From: Aurantiacibacter sp. MUD11 | GTDB taxonomy: Bacteria > Pseudomonadota > Alphaproteobacteria > Sphingomonadales > Sphingomonadaceae | Length of the DNA: 64,000 nt | NCBI RefSeq assembly: GCF_026967575.1 | Contig: NZ_CP114054.1 | Location: 2,232,001 to 2,296,000, forward strand | Reading direction: 5' to 3' | Part shown: positions 27,368 through 34,627 of the stretch, one piece after another | How the letters are laid out: each line of letters opens with the position of its first letter | Position numbering within the stretch: position 1 is the first letter of the stretch | The notes under the pieces: generated by a model | The model's input: the letters and a program-made list of their open reading frames with translations, nothing else | The model's database searches: none | Told to the model about the DNA's origin: nothing | Program-made: the position numbers and the translations under genes

Positions 27368-28936
27368 ATGCAAACAGAACCCAATACCGCTTCCAACACG
27401 GCTGCCACCCAGGCGGCAGACGGATTTCGAAATGTTCTGACGACCTTCCGCGACTGGTGGCGCAAGGACGTGATGAGCACGGTGGACCAGGTCGCCGTGA
27501 TCGAGAAGCGCCGGGCGGAGTGCGAACTGTCGGCCCGCTACCTGCTGATGGTGTGTATGTCGGCCGGCATCGCGGTGCTGGGACTGTTGCAGGGATCGGC
27601 GGCGGTGGTGATCGGCGCCATGCTGCTGTCCCCGCTGATGGACCCGATCATGGGCGTCGGCTTCGCCCTGGCGGTGGGGGATTATCGCTGGCTCCGCCAG
27701 TCGGGCAAGTCGCTTGCCGTGGGGGTGCTGTTCGCTATCCTGTTCACCGCGCTGGTGGTGGCCCTCTCGCCGTTGCAGACGATCACGGCAGAGATCGCCG
27801 CGCGTACCCGGCCCACCCTGTTCGACCTCGCGGTCGCGTTCTTCTCCTCGGTCGCCGGCGCCTATGCGATGATCCGCGGGCGCGAGGGCACCATCGTCGG
27901 CGTGGCGATCGCCACCGCCTTGATGCCGCCGCTGGCGGTGGTCGGCTTCGGCCTCGCCACGCTGAACGGCACGGTGTTCTGGGGCAGCCTGTTCCTGTTC
28001 ATCACCAACCTTACCGCGATTGCGCTGACGGCCACCGCCATGGCGCGTATCTACGGCTTCTCCACCAGCCTTTCGGAAAAGCAGACGCAGGTGCAGGGCA
28101 TCCTGATCTTCGTCGCCTTCGTGGTGCTGGCGATCCCCTTGTTCCTGTCGCTGCGGCAGATCGTCTGGGAAACGCAGGCCACCCGGCAGGCGAACAACGT
28201 GGTGATCGAGGTGTTCGACAGGCGCGCCACCATCTCGCAACTGGAGCCGAGTTTCGACACCAGCCCGATGCGCGTGACCGCCACGGTACTGACACCGCAG
28301 ATCGTGGGCGATGCAGAGCGCCGCGCGGCAGAGCGGATGACGCGCCAACTCGGCCGTCCGGTGGAAGTCTCGTTGACGCAGCTGCGCGTCGGCACCAGTG
28401 CGCAGGCGCAGGAAGAGGCGCAGCTGGCTCGTGCCCGCGCGCAGGAAGCCGCAGCGCTGGCCCAGGCGGAGGATATCGCCGAACGGCTGGCATTGCTGGC
28501 CGGCGTGCCGACCGAAGCCGTCACGGTCGACCGCGAACGCCGCCGCGCGCTGGTCACCGCGCGCCCGCTCGATGGCGCGACGCTTTATGCCTATGCCGAG
28601 CTGGAGCGGCGCATCGATGCGACCGAGCCCGAATGGGATATTCGCCTCACCCCGCCGCTGCGTCCGCTGCCAGCCGTCAGCTTCGAGGCCGCGCAACCCG
28701 CCGAGGGTGAAGAAGCGGCCGATCCGCCGTTCGTGATGAATGCGCAGGGGCGCCAGGCGGTTGCCCTGATCGCATGGGCACAGACCCGCGTGGGCATGCC
28801 CTTGCAGATCACCGGTCCGGCCGACGCTGTCGGTGCGGTCCGCGTGGCGCTGTCCACGCACTCCATCGCCGCGCAGGAAGTTGTGACGGGGCCCGGCTAC
28901 GGCCCGGTGCAGGTCACCTGGTCGACGGGGGAGTAA
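27368..28936 (+). CDS. DUF389 domain membrane protein
   Basis: 522 aa from ATG 27368 (MQTEPNTASN); a GTG at 27344 is also possible. The DUF389 core (about 60-260) has six hydrophobic segments with the family motifs VVIGAMLLSPLMDPIMGVG and GREGTIVGVAIATALMPPLA. The C-terminal 260 residues are soluble, with an Ala/Glu/Gln-rich helix near 355-380 and a BON- or OmpA-like alpha/beta part. Function of DUF389 is unknown. It is divergent from telA by 111 bp and 3 bp before the MAPEG gene. Confidence 0.85.
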   Translation: MQTEPNTASNTAATQAADGFRNVLTTFRDWWRKDVMSTVDQVAVIEKRRAECELSARYLLMVCMSAGIAVLGLLQGSAAVVIGAMLLSPLMDPIMGVGFALAVGDYRWLRQSGKSLAVGVLFAILFTALVVALSPLQTITAEIAARTRPTLFDLAVAFFSSVAGAYAMIRGREGTIVGVAIATALMPPLAVVGFGLATLNGTVFWGSLFLFITNLTAIALTATAMARIYGFSTSLSEKQTQVQGILIFVAFVVLAIPLFLSLRQIVWETQATRQANNVVIEVFDRRATISQLEPSFDTSPMRVTATVLTPQIVGDAERRAAERMTRQLGRPVEVSLTQLRVGTSAQAQEEAQLARARAQEAAALAQAEDIAERLALLAGVPTEAVTVDRERRRALVTARPLDGATLYAYAELERRIDATEPEWDIRLTPPLRPLPAVSFEAAQPAEGEEAADPPFVMNAQGRQAVALIAWAQTRVGMPLQITGPADAVGAVRVALSTHSIAAQEVVTGPGYGPVQVTWSTGE

Positions 28937-28939
28937 CGC

Positions 28940-29335
28940 ATGGTGCCAGAGCTTACCGTCCTCGCACTCGCCGGCGTCTTGCTGCTGGTGCACGTCTTCG
29001 CCGCCATCCACTTCAAGACGAAGCAATATGGCGTCGAATGGAACATGGGCGCGCGTGACGAGGACACGCCGCCGTTGAACGACGTCGCTGCCCGGCTGGA
29101 CCGCGCGCGCGGCAACTTCCTCGAGACGCTGCCACTTGCCATCATCGCACTGGGCGGGGTGGTGGTGGCCGGCAAGGCCACCGAACTCACCGCCATCGCC
29201 GCCTGGGTCTGGCTGGGCGCGCGGGCGGTCTACCTGCCGCTGTACTGGGCGGGCATCCCGAAAATCCGCACTTACGTGTGGGCCGTGGCGCTGGTCGCGC
29301 TGCTCTACGCGCTGGGTGTGCTGCTGCTCGACTGA
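28940..29335 (+). CDS. MAPEG family membrane protein
   Basis: 131 aa with four hydrophobic segments. The MAPEG signature region is visible: NMGARDED, then RLDRARGNFLETLPLAIIAL and the ending WLGARAVYLPLYWAGIPKIR. Eukaryotic relatives are glutathione-dependent membrane enzymes; most bacterial ones are uncharacterised. Probably co-transcribed with the DUF389 gene. Confidence 0.88.
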   Translation: MVPELTVLALAGVLLLVHVFAAIHFKTKQYGVEWNMGARDEDTPPLNDVAARLDRARGNFLETLPLAIIALGGVVVAGKATELTAIAAWVWLGARAVYLPLYWAGIPKIRTYVWAVALVALLYALGVLLLD

Positions 29336-29339
29336 AGCC

Positions 29340-31067
29340 TCAGGCAGCCAGCTCGAACGGCTCGATCTCGCCCGACAGGTAAAGCTTCTTCGCCTTGGCG
29401 CGGCTGAGCTTGCCCGACGACGTGCGCGGCAGCGTGCGCGGCGGCACCAGTTCGACGACGCAGTTCATGCCGGTGACCGAACGCACCTTGTCGGCGATCT
29501 GGTCGCGCAGCCTGACCCGTTCCTCGGGGTCCGACACGCGGCAATGCACCAGCACGGCAGGCGCTTCCTCGCCATTGTCGGTTTCCACCGAGAAGGCGGC
29601 GATGTCGCCATGGTTGAAGCCCGGCAACTGTTCCACCGCCCATTCGATGTCCTGCGGCCAGTGGTTCTTGCCGTTGATGATGATCATGTCCTTCGCGCGG
29701 CCGACGATGAACAGGTAGCCATCGGCCATGTAGCCCATGTCGCCCGTGTCCAGCCATCCGTCGACGAGGCAGTCGTTGGTGGCTTCCTCGTTGCGGAAGT
29801 AGGAATGCATCACGCTCTTGCCGCGGCACCAGACCTTGCCGATCTGGTGGTCGCCCTTGACCTCGCCGTTCTCGCCGCGGATCTCGACATCGATTTCCGG
29901 CATCGGCTTGCCGCAGTTGACGATCGCCCGATAGCGGGCCGGGCGCTTCAGGTCGCGCGGGGTGCCCGACAGGCGCTCCTCTTCAACCAGTTCCACGCGA
30001 ATGCCTTCGCCCGGCGGCATCACCGTCACGGCGAGCGTGGCTTCGGCAAGGCCATAGCTGGGCGTGAAGGCGCTGGCCTTGAAGCCGGCTTCGGCAAAGG
30101 CGTTGACGAACTGCTGCATCACGTCGGGCCGGATCATGTCGGCGCCGTTGCCGGCCAGCCGCCAGCGCGACAGGTCGAACCGGTCTGCGACATGGCTCTG
30201 GCTGGAGATGCGGCGCGCGCAGATGTCATAACCGAAGGTCGGCGAATAGCTGATCGTCGTGCCCTTGTTGCGGCTGATCAGGTCGAGCCAGGCCAGCGGG
30301 CGACGGGCGAAATGCTCGGTCCGCAGGTAGTCCGCGCTCATCTGGTTGCCGACCATCGACAGGAAACAGCCGACCAGCCCCATGTCGTGGTAGAATGGCA
30401 GCCAGCTCACGCCGCGATCATTATCCTCCATGTGCATGGAGCGGGCATGGCCGGAAAGGTTGTGCAGCAGCGCCTCGTGGGTGACGGCAACCCCGGTGGG
30501 GAAACGGGTCGAGCCGCTGGAATACTGCAGGTAGCAGATATCGCCAGGGGCGGCCTCGGGCAGTTCCACATCGGGCGCATCCAGGGCGGCAAACTCGTCC
30601 CAGGTCATCCCCTGGCAACCCTGGCGATCAGCCGCTTCCTTGGCCATCTCGCCGATTTCAGCGGGATAGAGCAGCAGCCTGGGTTCGCTGCTGGAAAGTT
30701 GCACGCCGAGCTGGTCGATATAGCTCTCCTTGCCGCCGAAGGTGGTCGGCAGGGGCAGCGGCACAGGCCATGCGCCGGAATAGACGCAGGCGCAGAACAT
30801 GGCGGTGAATTCCGGGCTGGTTTCGGCGATGAGCGCGATGCGATCACCCTTCTCGATGCCCATGCCGATCAGGCGGCGAGCGTGGATCAGCGCATCCTCA
30901 CGCATTTGCGTGTAGGTGTAGACGCGTTCCAGCGTGCCGCGCATGTCGTGGAAATTCATGCCCTTCTGGCTGCGTGCGGCATAGTCGATCGCCTCGTTGA
31001 ACGTGGCGAAGTCCGACCGGCGCCGCGGCAGCGGGCAGTCGTTGGGCGTAGGAGTAAGCTCGGTCAT
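29340..31067 (-). CDS. Fatty acyl-AMP ligase (FAAL-type adenylate-forming enzyme)
   Basis: 575 aa. Activates a fatty acid as acyl-AMP, normally for transfer to an acyl carrier protein. The adenylation motif YSSGSTRFPTG (about 182-192), the conserved YGLAEATLAVT and TGDMGYMADGYLFIVGRAKD are intact, and the C-terminal subdomain ends with SSGKLSRAKAKK carrying the catalytic Lys. The motif style is nearer FAALs than acyl-CoA synthetases. No polyketide synthase, NRPS or acyl carrier protein is nearby, so its partner is unknown. A hairpin followed by a T-run lies in its leader. Confidence 0.87.
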   Translation of the reverse strand: MTELTPTPNDCPLPRRRSDFATFNEAIDYAARSQKGMNFHDMRGTLERVYTYTQMREDALIHARRLIGMGIEKGDRIALIAETSPEFTAMFCACVYSGAWPVPLPLPTTFGGKESYIDQLGVQLSSSEPRLLLYPAEIGEMAKEAADRQGCQGMTWDEFAALDAPDVELPEAAPGDICYLQYSSGSTRFPTGVAVTHEALLHNLSGHARSMHMEDNDRGVSWLPFYHDMGLVGCFLSMVGNQMSADYLRTEHFARRPLAWLDLISRNKGTTISYSPTFGYDICARRISSQSHVADRFDLSRWRLAGNGADMIRPDVMQQFVNAFAEAGFKASAFTPSYGLAEATLAVTVMPPGEGIRVELVEEERLSGTPRDLKRPARYRAIVNCGKPMPEIDVEIRGENGEVKGDHQIGKVWCRGKSVMHSYFRNEEATNDCLVDGWLDTGDMGYMADGYLFIVGRAKDMIIINGKNHWPQDIEWAVEQLPGFNHGDIAAFSVETDNGEEAPAVLVHCRVSDPEERVRLRDQIADKVRSVTGMNCVVELVPPRTLPRTSSGKLSRAKAKKLYLSGEIEPFELAA

Positions 31068-31120
31068 AGAAGTTATGGGGTACCCTTGTTACGCGCGCTC
31101 TTTCGGCGCCTCCCATATCC

Positions 31121-31156
31121 AAAAAACGGCGCCGAGTTTAGAGGTCGGCACCGTTT
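31121..31156 (-). promoter_or_regulatory. Terminator-like hairpin in the leader of the fatty acyl-AMP ligase gene
   Basis: On the minus strand a 12-bp stem (31156-31145 with 31135-31124, one mismatch) with a 9-nt loop is followed by six T residues (complement of 31121-31126), the form of an intrinsic terminator. It ends 54 bp before the ligase start and lies between divergent genes, so it could be an attenuator, the 3' end of a small RNA, or an operator dyad serving both genes. Confidence 0.45.
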
Positions 31157-31199
31157 GAAACTTTCCCATTTGACAGGAAGTGTGGCACGAATAAGGCTG

Positions 31200-31784
31200 A
31201 TGGAGGGCAATCGACAAGAGTGCAAACGCGAAAAGCGGACGAAAAAGCCGCTCGATTCCACGCAACTCAACGATCTGGCGCTCGCCTATGTTGCCCGTTT
31301 CGCCACCAGCGCGGCCAAGCTGGAGCGCTATCTGCACCGCAAATTGCGCGAACGTGGCTGGGACGGCGAGGACGAACCGGACGTCGAAAGCCTGGTAAAT
31401 CGGTATGTTGAACGCGGCTATGTCGATGACGAGGTCTATGCCCGTGCCAAGGCGGGCGACCTGCTGCGGCGCGGCTATGGCGGCAGACGCGTGAAGCAGG
31501 CGCTAGGGCAGGCCGGAATTTCCGGGCAGGTGGCCGAGGAGGCGGCGCCCAGCGAACACGCCGCACGCATGGCGGCACTGCACATGGCCCGCAAGCGCGG
31601 CTTCGGTCCCTTCGCGGTGGCCGAGGTCCCGCCCGAGAAACGCGAAAAACACATTGCAGCCATGCTGCGTGCGGGCCACAAGTTCGACCATGTCCGCACG
31701 GTTCTCGATAGCGAGGACGAGGTGGCGGCGGAGCAATGGGTCGATGAAGCGGCAGAGGACGCAAGTGGCGATGGCTATGTTTGA
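31200..31784 (+). CDS. recX: Regulatory protein RecX
   Basis: 194 aa modulator of RecA. The only upstream in-frame ATG (31200) is used; the reading frame runs open far upstream but antisense to the ligase gene. RecX three-helix repeats are visible: ALAYVARFATSAAKLERYLH, LVNRYVERGYVDDEVYARA and LLRRGYGGRRVKQALGQAGI. A TTGACA at 31170-31175 is close to the start, so the leader may be very short. recA is not in the window. The 3' end overlaps the DUF192 gene. Confidence 0.87.
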   Translation: MEGNRQECKREKRTKKPLDSTQLNDLALAYVARFATSAAKLERYLHRKLRERGWDGEDEPDVESLVNRYVERGYVDDEVYARAKAGDLLRRGYGGRRVKQALGQAGISGQVAEEAAPSEHAARMAALHMARKRGFGPFAVAEVPPEKREKHIAAMLRAGHKFDHVRTVLDSEDEVAAEQWVDEAAEDASGDGYV

Positions 31785-32277
31785 CGATTTCAGGATGCCG
31801 TTCAATTGCTGGGCTATCCCGCTGGCGGTGGTGGTGTCGGCCTGCTCGCCGCAGGCCGCCGACCGCGTGCCCGAGCCGACGACTGCGGCCGCCACGGTGC
31901 ATCCGGTTTCCGGCCTGCAGGTCATCCCCGTCACCGTCAAGACCGATGAAGGCAGCCATGTCTTCGCCTCGGAAGTGGCCGATACACCCCAGGCGCAGGC
32001 GCGCGGGCTGATGTTCCGCACCGAGATGGGCCCGGACGAGGGGATGATCTTCCCTTACGACCCGCCCGAACCGCTCAGCTTCTGGATGCGCAATACCGTG
32101 CTGCCGCTCGACATCATTTTCATTGGTCCGGACAACCGCATCCTGAACATTGCCAATGGCGTCCCCTACAATGAGAACAGCGTCTATTCCGACGGACCTT
32201 CGATTGGGGTGCTGGAACTCAATCGCGGCCGTGCCGAAGAGCTGGGAATCGGCCCCGGCGACCTGGTCGAATGGTAG
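31771..32277 (+). CDS. DUF192 lipoprotein
   Basis: 168 aa. The start is ATG 31771, overlapping the end of recX by 14 bp; ATG 31777 and ATG 31795 are alternatives. A lipoprotein signal with lipobox VSAC is clear. The DUF192 domain (about 60-168) shows ARGLMFRTEMGPDEGMIF, FWMRNTVLPLDIIFIGPD and the end RGRAEELGIGPGDLVEW. Function unknown; this family is widespread in Alphaproteobacteria. Confidence 0.86.
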   Translation: MAMFDDFRMPFNCWAIPLAVVVSACSPQAADRVPEPTTAAATVHPVSGLQVIPVTVKTDEGSHVFASEVADTPQAQARGLMFRTEMGPDEGMIFPYDPPEPLSFWMRNTVLPLDIIFIGPDNRILNIANGVPYNENSVYSDGPSIGVLELNRGRAEELGIGPGDLVEW

Positions 32278-32316
32278 AGCTTGGCGCGGGGACGCAGAAT
32301 CGCTAATGGCGCGGCC

Positions 32317-32715
32317 ATGAACTTTCTCGGCAAGATCTTCACGTGGTGGGACGGCGCCACCATCGGCACCATGCTGTGGACCTCGCGCAAGGGCGAGCAC
32401 GTCGGCACCGATGCGCAGGGCAACAAGTATTACCGCTCCAAGCAGAAGCACGGCGACGGGCGCGAACGCCGCTGGGTGATCTACAACGGCCCCAACGATG
32501 CAAGCCGCGTGCCGTCGGAATGGCATGGCTGGCTGCACGGTTCTTATGACGAGCTGCCCGAAAGCCACCTCGCCCCGCCGAAGATCTGGGAAGCCGACTA
32601 CACGCCCAATGCCACCGGCACGCAGGCTCGTTACCTGCCGGCGGGTGCGCTGGAACGCGGCGGCAAGCGCGCTCCGGCCACCGGCGACTACGAAGCGTGG
32701 ACGCCCGACGCGTGA
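32317..32715 (+). CDS. NDUFA12-like accessory subunit of NADH:ubiquinone oxidoreductase
   Basis: 132 aa, homologous to mitochondrial B17.2/NDUFA12, an alphaproteobacterial complex I supernumerary subunit. ATG 32317 gives MNFLGKIFTWWDGATIGTML; the motif VGTDAQGNKYYRSK, then RRWVIYNG and SRVPSEWHGWLHGSYDELP are diagnostic. Its stop overlaps the next gene (GTGA). The neighbours DUF2155 and aat form a conserved alphaproteobacterial group. Confidence 0.93.
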   Translation: MNFLGKIFTWWDGATIGTMLWTSRKGEHVGTDAQGNKYYRSKQKHGDGRERRWVIYNGPNDASRVPSEWHGWLHGSYDELPESHLAPPKIWEADYTPNATGTQARYLPAGALERGGKRAPATGDYEAWTPDA

Positions 32716-33224
32716 GCCCGCTGCGCGCCGTCACCACCGGCGCGGCGCTGCTGGCGCCCATCCTGCTGTTGGCTGCCTGCAACAGCGGCGCCCCGGAACC
32801 GGAAGCCGAAGAAACCGAGATTCCGGAAGAATTCGCGTCCGACCCGCTACCCGACCTGTCCGAAGTGCAGGGGCAGGGCACGCCCATGGAAGAGCGCGTG
32901 GCCACCATCGGCCTCATCAACAAGCGCAACAACCGCTCGCGCGACCTCGAAATGTCGCCCGGCGAATCGCGCCGCGTGGATGACATCATCGTCCGCCTTG
33001 CCGCCTGCGAGCGCACCGCCCCGTGGGAAAGTCCGGCGGAAACCGGCGCCTTCGTGCAGGTCTTCGTCAACGAGCGCGAAAGCGTCGATGCGGACCCGCA
33101 GTGGATGCGCATCTTCTCCGGCTGGATGTTCAAGAACTCCCCCAGCCTGAATGTGGTCGAGCACCCCGTCTACGACGTCTGGGTCAAGGACTGCGCGATG
33201 AGCTTCCCCGGCGAGGAAGGCTGA
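32712..33224 (+). CDS. DUF2155 domain lipoprotein
   Basis: 170 aa. GTG 32712 overlaps the stop of the NDUFA12 gene by 4 bp and is preferred over GTG 32697. A lipoprotein signal (LLAPILLLAAC) precedes an acidic linker (about 26-55) and the DUF2155 domain, with CERTAPWESPAETGAFVQV and FSGWMFKNSPSLNVVEHPVY characteristic. Function unknown. The last 55 bp overlap aat on the opposite strand. Confidence 0.88.
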   Translation: MSPLRAVTTGAALLAPILLLAACNSGAPEPEAEETEIPEEFASDPLPDLSEVQGQGTPMEERVATIGLINKRNNRSRDLEMSPGESRRVDDIIVRLAACERTAPWESPAETGAFVQVFVNERESVDADPQWMRIFSGWMFKNSPSLNVVEHPVYDVWVKDCAMSFPGEEG

Positions 33225-33892
33225 GCCGCCAGCAGCGCGCCATGCGCTTCGGGCAGTGTGCACAGCGGCTTTCCGTCGCAGGCTTTGGCGAGCAATTCCT
33301 GGTATTCGTCGCGGCTGACTTCGATCGCGCCCATCGAGGCCAGGTGCTCGGTCATGAACTGGCAGTCGAGCAGGACGTAGCCGGCCCGCCGCATCAGCAC
33401 GATCAGCCAGGCCAGCGCCACCTTGCTGGCATTGTCGGCGCGGCTGAACATCGATTCGCCGCAGAAGGCGCGGTCGAAGGCGACGCCGTAAAGGCCTCCC
33501 ACCAGCGTCTCGCCGTCATCGGTTTGGGCCCAGCATTCGACCGAATGGGCGTGGCCGTGGCGGTGCAGGTTGCGGTAGCTGGCGGAGATCGTGTGGCTGA
33601 TCCAGGTGCCGCTCTGTCCCGCTTCGGTGCCCGGTTCGGGACGCGGCTGGGCACATGCCTCGATCACGGCCGGGAAGGCGGCATCCACCGTCACCCGGTA
33701 GCGATCCTGCTTCAGCACCTTCGCCAGCGAGCGCGAGCAATGGAAGCCGTCGAGCGGAAACACCGCCCGTTTCCGAGGCTCCACCCAGAACACCTCGTCG
33801 TCCTCGCGCGAATCCGCCATGGGAAACACGCCGCTGCGGTAGGCCAGCAGCAGCACTTCGGGGGGAATCACCTTGGGGGCAGGCGCGTGCAT
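33170..33892 (-). CDS. aat: Leucyl/phenylalanyl-tRNA--protein transferase
   Basis: 240 aa. Adds Leu or Phe to N-terminal Arg/Lys of proteins, marking them for ClpS/ClpAP (N-end rule). Family features: VLLLAYRSGVFPMADSRED, WVEPRKRAVFPLD, a central HRHGHAHSVECW motif and LVGGLYGVAFDRAFCGESMF, and the late DCQFMTEHLASMGAIEV. Length is standard. It is convergent with, and overlaps by 55 bp, the DUF2155 gene. Confidence 0.95.
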   Translation of the reverse strand: MHAPAPKVIPPEVLLLAYRSGVFPMADSREDDEVFWVEPRKRAVFPLDGFHCSRSLAKVLKQDRYRVTVDAAFPAVIEACAQPRPEPGTEAGQSGTWISHTISASYRNLHRHGHAHSVECWAQTDDGETLVGGLYGVAFDRAFCGESMFSRADNASKVALAWLIVLMRRAGYVLLDCQFMTEHLASMGAIEVSRDEYQELLAKACDGKPLCTLPEAHGALLAAQPSSPGKLIAQSLTQTS

Positions 33893-33927
33893 TCGCCGGC
33901 CTTTAGCAAAGCTTGCGCATTACGTCG

Positions 33928-33955
33928 CTTGCCATCGGCAAACCTTCGCTATAGA
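33928..33955 (+). promoter_or_regulatory. Probable promoter of tRNA-Trp
   Basis: CTTGCC (33928-33933) and TATAGA (33950-33955) with 16-bp spacing end 17 bp before the tRNA. The -10 context TTCGCTATAGAGGCGCC closely resembles that of the rplK promoter (TTCGCTATCTGCGCGCC at 40692-40708), supporting a shared strong housekeeping promoter type. Confidence 0.6.
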
Positions 33956-33972
33956 GGCGCCATTCCCAGTGC

Positions 33973-34048
33973 AGGGGTGTAGCTCAGCTGGTAGAGCATC
34001 GGTCTCCAAAACCGAGGGCCACGGGTTCGAATCCTGTCACCCCTGCCA
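33973..34048 (+). tRNA. tRNA-Trp (anticodon CCA)
   Basis: 76 nt with encoded CCA. The acceptor arm AGGGGTG (33973-33979) pairs with CACCCCT (34038-34044). The anticodon loop CTCCAAA carries CCA; T arm GGGTTCGAATCC. No integrase or direct repeat of the tRNA 3' end was seen downstream. Confidence 0.97.
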
Positions 34049-34394
34049 TTTTTTCCTTCCATTGTGTCATGACGCCGCATCCGCGGCTTCGTCCTCGCCA
34101 GACGCGTAGCAAGCTGCGCCGCTGCGGGCGGCCTTTCGGCCTTGCGGTCGCTGGCGAGACCGATTGTCGCCACGACACCTGAGTGGCGGCGACAAGGCTC
34201 CATCCTTAATTTCCACAGCCGGCACCCCTTGCGCATTTCTCCCGACTCGCATCTGAGGCGCATGCAGGCAGAGTGGGGCCATCAGAGGCAGCACTTTCTG
34301 CCCGATAGCTCCGGCCCGACCCGGGCGCTGTGCGGGGAACCGTTCGGGGGAATTACGGGTTTCGCCTCGCAGACGGTGTAGAAAGGACTTGGAC
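34049..34394. other. 346-bp stretch without a supported gene
   Basis: Reading frames here (for example 34142-34381 on +, 34067-34486 on -) lack ribosome sites and family features and have the composition of shadow frames. Around 34095-34155 the DNA is GC-rich with short self-complementary parts (GGCC TTTC GGCC) and could fold. It may hold the promoter of the 48-residue gene that follows. I see no RNA gene. Confidence 0.5.
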
Positions 34395-34541
34395 ATGGCC
34401 AGAATCTTTCGCAGCAGCCGGCCCGACAGCTGGACCTCGCCGCGCTTCCATACCGACGCCAGCTTCCGTGAAATGGCGCACGGCAAGATCCTGCCGATGG
34501 AAGAGCCGAGCTTCCTCGAAAAGCTGTTCGGTCGCCGCTAG
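34395..34541 (+). CDS. Small conserved-looking protein of 48 residues
   Basis: Unrecognised. It reads MARIFRSSRPDSWTSPRFHT at the N terminus and ends LEKLFGRR. AAAGGA (34382-34387) sits at good spacing before the ATG. The peptide is basic and soluble, with arginine pairs at both ends and no signal or membrane segment. A strong hairpin terminator lies 20 bp after the stop, which supports this being a real short transcription unit. No function is suggested. Confidence 0.55.
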   Translation: MARIFRSSRPDSWTSPRFHTDASFREMAHGKILPMEEPSFLEKLFGRR

Positions 34542-34560
34542 CCTGCTGGACACGACCACG

Positions 34561-34600
34561 AAAAAGGGCCGGAGCGCTGGGATGGCGCTCCGGCCCTTTT
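34561..34600. terminator. Bidirectional intrinsic terminator
   Basis: A perfect 12-bp stem, GGGCCGGAGCGC (34566-34577) with 34585-34596, and a 7-nt loop. Five A residues precede and four T residues follow, so it can end both the 48-residue gene (+) and the AGCS gene (-). Confidence 0.9.
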
Positions 34601-34627
34601 CGTTGGGCGGGCTGGTTGCCCCTCCCG

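Noticed and set aside
29136..31784. An 882-codon open frame on the plus strand that ends in recX
   Set aside because: Its first 690 codons are antisense to the well-supported acyl-AMP ligase gene and read as His/Asp/Arg-rich shadow sequence. Only the last 194 codons are recX.
34142..34381. A 79-codon frame downstream of tRNA-Trp
   Set aside because: No ribosome site; composition typical of non-coding GC-rich DNA; no family features.
33973..34394. tRNA-Trp as an integration site of a mobile element
   Set aside because: No integrase, no direct repeat of the tRNA 3' end and no change of gene content or composition downstream were seen.
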